A DNA stretch of 38,599 nucleotides from Nitrospinaceae bacterium (GTDB lineage Bacteria; Nitrospinota; Nitrospinia; Nitrospinales; VA-1): positions 1 to 38,599 of the forward strand of contig JALPWY010000013.1 of the NCBI GenBank assembly GCA_023271875.1. Direction: 5' to 3'. The position numbers and the translations under genes were made by a program. Below are positions 33,733 to 38,599 of the stretch, piece after piece (positions within the stretch are counted from its first letter, which is position 1; each line of letters begins with the position of its first letter). The notes beneath the pieces were generated by a model. That model was not told where the DNA came from. It searched no databases and saw only the letters and a program-made list of their open reading frames with translations.

Positions 33733-33846
33733 TTGAAGGTCGATCCAAACCATCATGTTCTTTTAGCAAACGCCATGTTCACATATAATAGAGAAGAGCA
33801 AGATACCCTGATTGTTAAAACTTTTAAAAGTGATTTGGAAGATTAA
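33733..33846 (+). CDS. Possible 37-aa small protein
   Basis: A TTG start has GAGGGGG just two to three bases upstream. The predicted peptide M-K-V-D-P-N-H-H-V-L-L-A-N-A-M, then F-T-Y-N-R-E-E-Q-D-T-L-I-V-K-T-F, ends in K-S-D-L-E-D. It is hydrophilic with no membrane span. It is the only credible ORF in the 380-base gap between gltX and the SPL-like gene; the remainder shows AT-rich promoter-type DNA only. Confidence 0.35.
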   Translation: MKVDPNHHVLLANAMFTYNREEQDTLIVKTFKSDLED

Positions 33847-33925
33847 CAATGATACCAAAGTTATTAATAATTTTTTGGGTTTTTATGTTGAAAATTTTTT
33901 CACATATTTTTTTCTGAAGTAAAAA

Positions 33926-34807
33926 ATGGAAATAAGGGAAACTCATTGTACTTCCATTCTTACTCGAACGTCGGGTTATTTAAGGGAAGTATGTTCGCAT
34001 TCACTCAACCCATATGTTGGGTGTGGATATGGCAATTCTTCTTGTGGTGAAGGATGTTATGTTCGGTTTAATCAATGGCTTTTACGTGGGCGGCAATGGG
34101 GAAGTTTTGTTGACGTGAAAGTAAACGCTGACAAGGTTTACTATAAAACTGTTCAGGCAGAAAGGCGCTGGGCAGCGCGAAGAGGGGTTCCCTTTTCCAT
34201 ATTCTTTTCTAGTTCCACGGACCCTTGGCAACCTGTAGAGAGAAAATTTCGTGTTACGCATCGGGTACTGAATGCGATGCTAGAAGAAGTTCCAGACATA
34301 TTGATTTTGCAGACACATAGTTCAATGATCCTGGAAGATATGAAGTGTATTATTGCTCTTGACCGGTTGTGTGACTTGAGGGTCCACATTTCTATTGAAG
34401 GAGATCAGGATAGTCTTCCAGGTCTTTCGCCTCCTCCATGCTCTGTAGGCAAGCGAATCAAGGTGGTTAAAGAATTCGCTTTAAGAGGCATCACAGTTGT
34501 GGTTTGTATGTCGCCGCTATATCCTCTGAGAGACCCTAATTATTTTTTCACCAGGCTTGCTGAGTCTGGGGCTTCGGCAGTTGTGATTGATCATTTTATT
34601 GGAGGTGACGGTACGAAAGATGGTTCGCGTACTCGGCATACCCGGTTGCCTTTGGCTATGAAGTCTTTTGATGAACAAGCCCTAGAGCTTTCTTATAGGG
34701 AGAAGATTGCCACGATTGCTAGAAATTATCTGCCGGTTGGTATTTCCGCGCCTGGTTTTGCGGGGGTTTATTCATCCAAAATGGTTTCAATTGCTGAGAA
34801 AATATAG
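33926..34807 (+). CDS. SPL-like radical SAM protein with atypical CX6CX3C motif
   Basis: The 293-residue protein has the spore-photoproduct-lyase-type start (N-P-Y-V-G-C) but its cluster cysteines are C33, C40, C44, a CX6CX3C pattern in place of the family CX3CX2C. Other SPL-type features remain: F-S-S-S-T-D-P-W-Q-P-V-E near 92-103, L-I-L-Q-T-H-S and H-I-S-I-E. Whether it binds a [4Fe-4S] cluster is uncertain. It forms an operon with the downstream COG3044 ATPase (only two bases between stop and start), suggesting a shared role, possibly nucleic-acid related, but no function is known. Confidence 0.8.
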   Translation: MEIRETHCTSILTRTSGYLREVCSHSLNPYVGCGYGNSSCGEGCYVRFNQWLLRGRQWGSFVDVKVNADKVYYKTVQAERRWAARRGVPFSIFFSSSTDPWQPVERKFRVTHRVLNAMLEEVPDILILQTHSSMILEDMKCIIALDRLCDLRVHISIEGDQDSLPGLSPPPCSVGKRIKVVKEFALRGITVVVCMSPLYPLRDPNYFFTRLAESGASAVVIDHFIGGDGTKDGSRTRHTRLPLAMKSFDEQALELSYREKIATIARNYLPVGISAPGFAGVYSSKMVSIAEKI

Positions 34808-34809
34808 TT

Positions 34810-36513
34810 ATGGTCCCTGTAATTCCATCCGACCTCAAACAAGAAATTATTTCCCTTAATGGAAAAGGATACAAGGCATACAAATTTTTCCAGGGGAAAT
34901 CTTTTGATTATGATCCCTTTACTATTCGGTTTGAGCATGTGCAGGGCGATTCTTTTGCCCAACCAACCCGCCTGTCTATTTCGATAGGGTTAGATGAAGC
35001 TGGTTTTTCTCCCTCTTTATTCAATAATCCAATACGAGCATTAGCGCTAGAAGATCATTTGCTTCGTCGTGTAAATCACTTTATTGCGGTTAGTAAAATC
35101 CGTGTGAAAGGTTCTGGAAATAGTGGCAAAGTTCAAGTCCAAATACCAGGGCAAAAGATTCTAAAGCGGAGTGGAATGTTAGTGAAAGGGTCGAGGTTGC
35201 AGTTAATCATGTTTGCCGGTCTTCCCGCACAAGGTCGAACTGTTTTAGGAAAGGAGTGTCTCAAGCTTTTTTCAGAAGTATTCCCACCCATCTGGCATAA
35301 GTCGCTGATAGAATCTTCGCTTAATGAGGATGAATTGAATCGTGCCGTTGAAACCCTGGAGGATTATCAATTTCTCCAATCAGAACTTAAGAAGAATAAT
35401 TGGGTGGCATTCGTCGCTAGCGGGTCTAACTTGCCACGTTCATCAGGAGCAAGTGACACTCCCCTTTTAGGTGAGAGAACTATTTTTGAAGCTCCGAAAG
35501 GATTGAAAAAATCGATCGAACTACCGCACGCGGGGAAAACAGAAGGAATGGCTATACCTAGAGGAATTACCTTAATAGTTGGAGGTGGTTTTCACGGTAA
35601 AAGCACATTACTTCGAGCAATTCAAGACGCGGTTTACCCTCATTTAGCCGGAGATGGACGCGAGCGCATAGCGACTCTTTCTAGCGCAGCAAAAATAAGA
35701 GCAGAAGATGGGAGGGCAGTTAGTGCTGTCAACGTATCTGCATTCATGAATAGCTTGCCTGGAATCCACTCTACTGAAAAATTTTCAACTCAATCTGCCA
35801 GCGGATCTACCTCACAGGCTGTCAATATTCTAGAAGCTTTAGAAGTAGGTTCAAAGTTGTTGCTTATGGATGAGGATACATGTGCAACGAACTTCATGAT
35901 TCGCGACGAAAGAATGCAGATGTTGGTTGCAAAAGCTAAGGAGCCAATCACCCCGTTTCTCGATCGAATTCAGGAGGTTAATAAAATTCATGGCGTCAGC
36001 GTGATTCTTGTTATGGGTGGTAGTGGTGATTATTTTGACCCAGCAGACAATGTTATCACTATGGAAACATTTCAACCTCGAGTGGTTACCGAGGAAGCAA
36101 AGCGCCTTGTTAAAAAGAATCCGGGTCAGAGAAAAAAAGAAACGACATTTCCGTTCCCTCCAATTTGTGAAAGGCGGTGGGACATATCTAGATTAAAATT
36201 TAGCAAAGGAAAAAGGGAGCCGCGGATTCGAACCACAGGGCTGGACACGTTGACACTGGGGGAGATGGAAATTGACGTCCGTTACATAGAGCAGATTGCA
36301 GAAGAGGGACAGCTTTCATTGTGTGGATGGATTCTTAGACAACTGCAATTCACCTTAAATGAATCTGATATGTCACTTGCTGAAGGTCTTCGAGAAATAT
36401 TTTCAGAAATCCAAAAAAAGGAGTTTGATGGTCTATTCCCCTACAACGATGGGCTGCAAACTATACCAAGGCTTCAAGATGTTATGGGTGTTATAAACCG
36501 AATCAGGTTTTAA
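34810..36513 (+). CDS. COG3044 predicted ATPase of the ABC class
   Basis: The 567-residue protein matches the predicted ABC-class ATPase family (ABC_ATPase, COG3044): N-terminal domain with D-H-L-L-R-R-V-N and G-S-G-N-S-G-K-V, Walker A GGGFHGKST near 258-266, G-D-G-R-E-R-I, S-A-S-G-S-T-S-Q-A-V-N as signature-like motif, L-L-M-D-E-D-T-C-A-T-N-F near 352, and V-M-G-G-S-G-D-Y-F-D. The biochemical role of the family is unknown. It starts two bases after the SPL-like gene, so they are translationally coupled. Confidence 0.93.
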   Translation: MVPVIPSDLKQEIISLNGKGYKAYKFFQGKSFDYDPFTIRFEHVQGDSFAQPTRLSISIGLDEAGFSPSLFNNPIRALALEDHLLRRVNHFIAVSKIRVKGSGNSGKVQVQIPGQKILKRSGMLVKGSRLQLIMFAGLPAQGRTVLGKECLKLFSEVFPPIWHKSLIESSLNEDELNRAVETLEDYQFLQSELKKNNWVAFVASGSNLPRSSGASDTPLLGERTIFEAPKGLKKSIELPHAGKTEGMAIPRGITLIVGGGFHGKSTLLRAIQDAVYPHLAGDGRERIATLSSAAKIRAEDGRAVSAVNVSAFMNSLPGIHSTEKFSTQSASGSTSQAVNILEALEVGSKLLLMDEDTCATNFMIRDERMQMLVAKAKEPITPFLDRIQEVNKIHGVSVILVMGGSGDYFDPADNVITMETFQPRVVTEEAKRLVKKNPGQRKKETTFPFPPICERRWDISRLKFSKGKREPRIRTTGLDTLTLGEMEIDVRYIEQIAEEGQLSLCGWILRQLQFTLNESDMSLAEGLREIFSEIQKKEFDGLFPYNDGLQTIPRLQDVMGVINRIRF

Positions 36514-36610
36514 AATTAGAGACAGCATAGTTAAAATCACATAATAGCATTCAATTCATATCTATACGAAACGAATTTTTACTGAATTAACTTCCAACTA
36601 TTTTTCTAGT

Positions 36611-38599
36611 TTAATTTTTTTTAACTAAAGGCGCTTTTGGGAATAAAGGGTAGGTACCCTTTGTGAATGCGTGATCGAGCCCCACTGGACTAGACGGCCA
36701 TGTGCCCTTAGCCACGTTCTCTGGTTCGTTTCCTTTAAATACAAGGTATCCGTATTTACCGTAGTGAGGTAATTTGCGAATCAATCCGGGAATGCTTTTT
36801 TTGGACGGTGAAACAAGCCATACCATTTGTTTGTTATCAAAGTTGTGATGGCTGAGCGCGAAAACAAAGCTGTGGTTTCCCCACTTAAAATAGCTTCCTC
36901 CAAGGGTTATCCCTTGATCGTTGATTTTTACATCGTATTGACTGAGCTGGGACTTAATTTTCTTAAACAGATTGTTGTTTTTCCCAAATACCCATAAATT
37001 ACTAGTTACTTTCATGTCCCGAGAGTTGTCCTTAAAATTAATATGCGGCGAGCTGGATGTGGATTCTATTGACTTGTAAAAAAGTTTGTAGCCGCTGATT
37101 AGTTCATTCGAGTCATTACTTTCTGGGAACAGGGCTTTTTTTATTTCTGATCCATAAGCTTTTCCTAAATTAGATGGTACTTCTTTTGGGTTTAAGCGAC
37201 GAAACACTTCATGATATGGGTCAAGCAAAACTTTGAGAGGTTTTTTGTTAAAAGAAAAAAGAGAGATGTTTTTTTTGTTCGTGATATTTATATTTTTAAT
37301 TATGGGTTTTTGTTTGCCTGTTAGCCATACGGCGACAGGAAGTTTGAATGTAAAGGTGGGACCAGATTGTGTCTGCCTGGTTTCCAGCTTTAGCAGGTGA
37401 GTTCCGTTTTGTTTAGTCTGTGATGCTGAGAAAAGTTTTAGTTTTGGAGCCCCCCTACGTAATATCCACTGGTTGAAAAATTTTTCCAAATTGTGTCCAC
37501 TTACACCTTCAAACGAGGCTTGTATTTCTTTGAATCCGGCATAGCGAAATTGGTTTCTATTATAAAAGTCGCGTAAAGCTTTAAGAAAAATGGTGTCGCC
37601 TACTTCGAGGCGGAGCATATGAAAAACCATTAACATTTTTCCGTAACCTATTGCCTGCGAAGTCATGCTATCGCGTCCCTTAAATTTTATCAGAGGGAAA
37701 TCGTTGGTTTCGTTAACATAACTCGAATACTTCATTAGTTCCTGAAAACGGTATTGCCTACCCTTGCCGTTTTGTTCGAGTAGCAGGTGATCAGCAAGGT
37801 AGCTAGTTAATCCTTCCGCCCAATTCCCAGAATCAGGGCGAATGTAAACTCCATTACCAAACCAGTTATGTAAAATTTCGTGAGGGTACGACGTGTGCAG
37901 GATGAATGGAAAACGAATTACACGCGACCCGAGTAGCGTGAGCGATGGCATTCCATATCCTGTTTGCCGTGAATTTTCAACTAAGGCAAATTTTTTGTAT
38001 GGATATGGGGCGATCAGTTTGGAGTATAGGTCAATGTAGGATTTGGTTGCTTTGAAATATCTCTTGGCCAAATCTTTATCATGATCGCGAAGGTAGGCAT
38101 ACAGTGCTATCGGACCATGATGACTTAAAAACTCGTGATAATGATCGACTATGATCAAGATTTCTTCTTGCGGTTTACTTTCTTTCCATACGACCGTTCT
38201 TCTTTTTTTTTCTACAATATCTTTTAACTTTTCTCCCTGGCTTACTACTTTTATATTTGAGGGTGTTTGGATCTCGATTTGAAAGGTGAGTTTGAATTCA
38301 GTTTTGTCTCTAATTTCTGGTTGTGGATAGAAAGAGTCCTCCCCAGAAATGAACAAAGTTTCCATGTTACTCTTGGCAATTGCTAGGGGAATAGTGTAGG
38401 TACAGATTAGTTTAGATGATCCCACCACACCTTCTTTTGCATTTTTTGGGAGTTTGAATTTTAAAAAACCATCACCAGAGACCGCAGATGAGATGTTTTC
38501 TCCATTAAACGTAATCTGTTTTATTTTCGAATTTTTGCTTAATCTGAAACTAGCACTAGACTGGGTGATGCTATAAGGGATTGTTACAATGTCTTGGAT
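36611..38599 (-). CDS. M1-type zinc metallopeptidase, 5' end beyond window
   Basis: The open frame continues from the right edge, with no start in view, giving at least 662 residues. It has a gluzincin active site H-E-I-L-H-N-W-F-G (near 37866-37890) followed after about 18 residues by W-A-E-G, the third zinc ligand. A G-Y-G-M-P-S-L segment occupies the usual GAMEN exopeptidase position. An N-terminal beta-sandwich-like part and C-terminal beta-rich tail are consistent with an aminopeptidase N-like fold. Substrate and signal peptide are not visible because the 5' end is missing. Confidence 0.85.
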   Translation of the reverse strand: MQDIVTIPYSITQSSASFRLSKNSKIKQITFNGENISSAVSGDGFLKFKLPKNAKEGVVGSSKLICTYTIPLAIAKSNMETLFISGEDSFYPQPEIRDKTEFKLTFQIEIQTPSNIKVVSQGEKLKDIVEKKRRTVVWKESKPQEEILIIVDHYHEFLSHHGPIALYAYLRDHDKDLAKRYFKATKSYIDLYSKLIAPYPYKKFALVENSRQTGYGMPSLTLLGSRVIRFPFILHTSYPHEILHNWFGNGVYIRPDSGNWAEGLTSYLADHLLLEQNGKGRQYRFQELMKYSSYVNETNDFPLIKFKGRDSMTSQAIGYGKMLMVFHMLRLEVGDTIFLKALRDFYNRNQFRYAGFKEIQASFEGVSGHNLEKFFNQWILRRGAPKLKLFSASQTKQNGTHLLKLETRQTQSGPTFTFKLPVAVWLTGKQKPIIKNINITNKKNISLFSFNKKPLKVLLDPYHEVFRRLNPKEVPSNLGKAYGSEIKKALFPESNDSNELISGYKLFYKSIESTSSSPHINFKDNSRDMKVTSNLWVFGKNNNLFKKIKSQLSQYDVKINDQGITLGGSYFKWGNHSFVFALSHHNFDNKQMVWLVSPSKKSIPGLIRKLPHYGKYGYLVFKGNEPENVAKGTWPSSPVGLDHAFTKGTYPLFPKAPLVKKN

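Noticed and set aside
33849-33917. A 22-codon hydrophobic ORF just before the SPL-like gene
   Set aside because: Composition follows the T-rich DNA, no Shine-Dalgarno; probably chance.

Overview
The window reads as an AT-rich chromosome segment from a Gram-negative bacterium. It encodes the outer-membrane assembly lipoprotein BamD, an ExbB/ExbD proton-channel pair, several exported or lipid-anchored proteins, and housekeeping genes (ftsY, plsY, glnS, gltX, two tRNAs). No phage, transposase, integron or CRISPR signal was seen. My best guess at the lineage is a marine Nitrospinota-like bacterium, from the overall style (low-GC marine type, B12-dependent radical SAM enzymes, many tiny membrane proteins). 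That guess is low confidence because no diagnostic gene such as nitrite oxidoreductase is present.

Layout. 1-4.2 kb: the 5' end of an aldo/keto reductase (-), a stand-alone SagB-type double nitroreductase-fold dehydrogenase (+), a small zinc ribbon (-), a CobW/YjiA-type metal GTPase (-), and small unassigned ORFs. 4.2-8.8 kb: a long pentapeptide-repeat protein with an acidic head (-), a DCC thiol-disulfide protein, an HTH/metallo-beta-lactamase fusion and a seven-repeat FG-GAP lipoprotein (all +). 8.8-13.1 kb (-): two B12-binding radical SAM proteins flanking a shorter membrane-anchored protein. All three share a glycosyltransferase-9-like N-terminal Rossmann segment. 13.5-14.5 kb: ftsY (+). 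14.5-18.1 kb (-): bamD, a sigma-70-like protein lacking region 4, plsY, tRNA-Gly, tRNA-Cys and an alanine/glycine symporter. 18.3-19.5 kb (+): exbB-exbD.

19.5-26.3 kb is almost entirely minus strand: a small hypothetical, a TPR protein, a ModF-like ABC ATPase with a histidine phosphatase, then a group of tiny single- or two-span membrane proteins (34 to 59 residues) around a DUF420-type membrane protein. Upstream of these are an uncharacterised soluble protein, a membrane-anchored HmuY-like protein and a CsgG-like exported protein. 26.5-31.3 kb (+): a NarI/HdrD-type membrane Fe-S oxidoreductase, glnS, and a one-domain voltage-gated cation channel with a Ca-type selectivity filter. 31.4-33.5 kb (-): two small proteins sharing a C-terminal motif, then gltX. 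33.7-36.5 kb (+): a tiny ORF, then an operon of an SPL-like radical SAM protein with an atypical CX6CX3C cysteine pattern and a COG3044 ABC-class ATPase. 36.6 kb to the end (-): an M1-type metallopeptidase cut by the window edge.

The most promising candidates for undescribed biology are the B12 radical SAM/GT9-like trio, the tiny membrane-protein cluster near DUF420, the region-4-less sigma factor, the atypical SPL radical SAM plus COG3044 ATPase pair, the predicted calcium-permeable channel, and the paired small proteins with the shared WK..V.G.G.FP motif. All functional statements are inferences from sequence reading; no database search was run.
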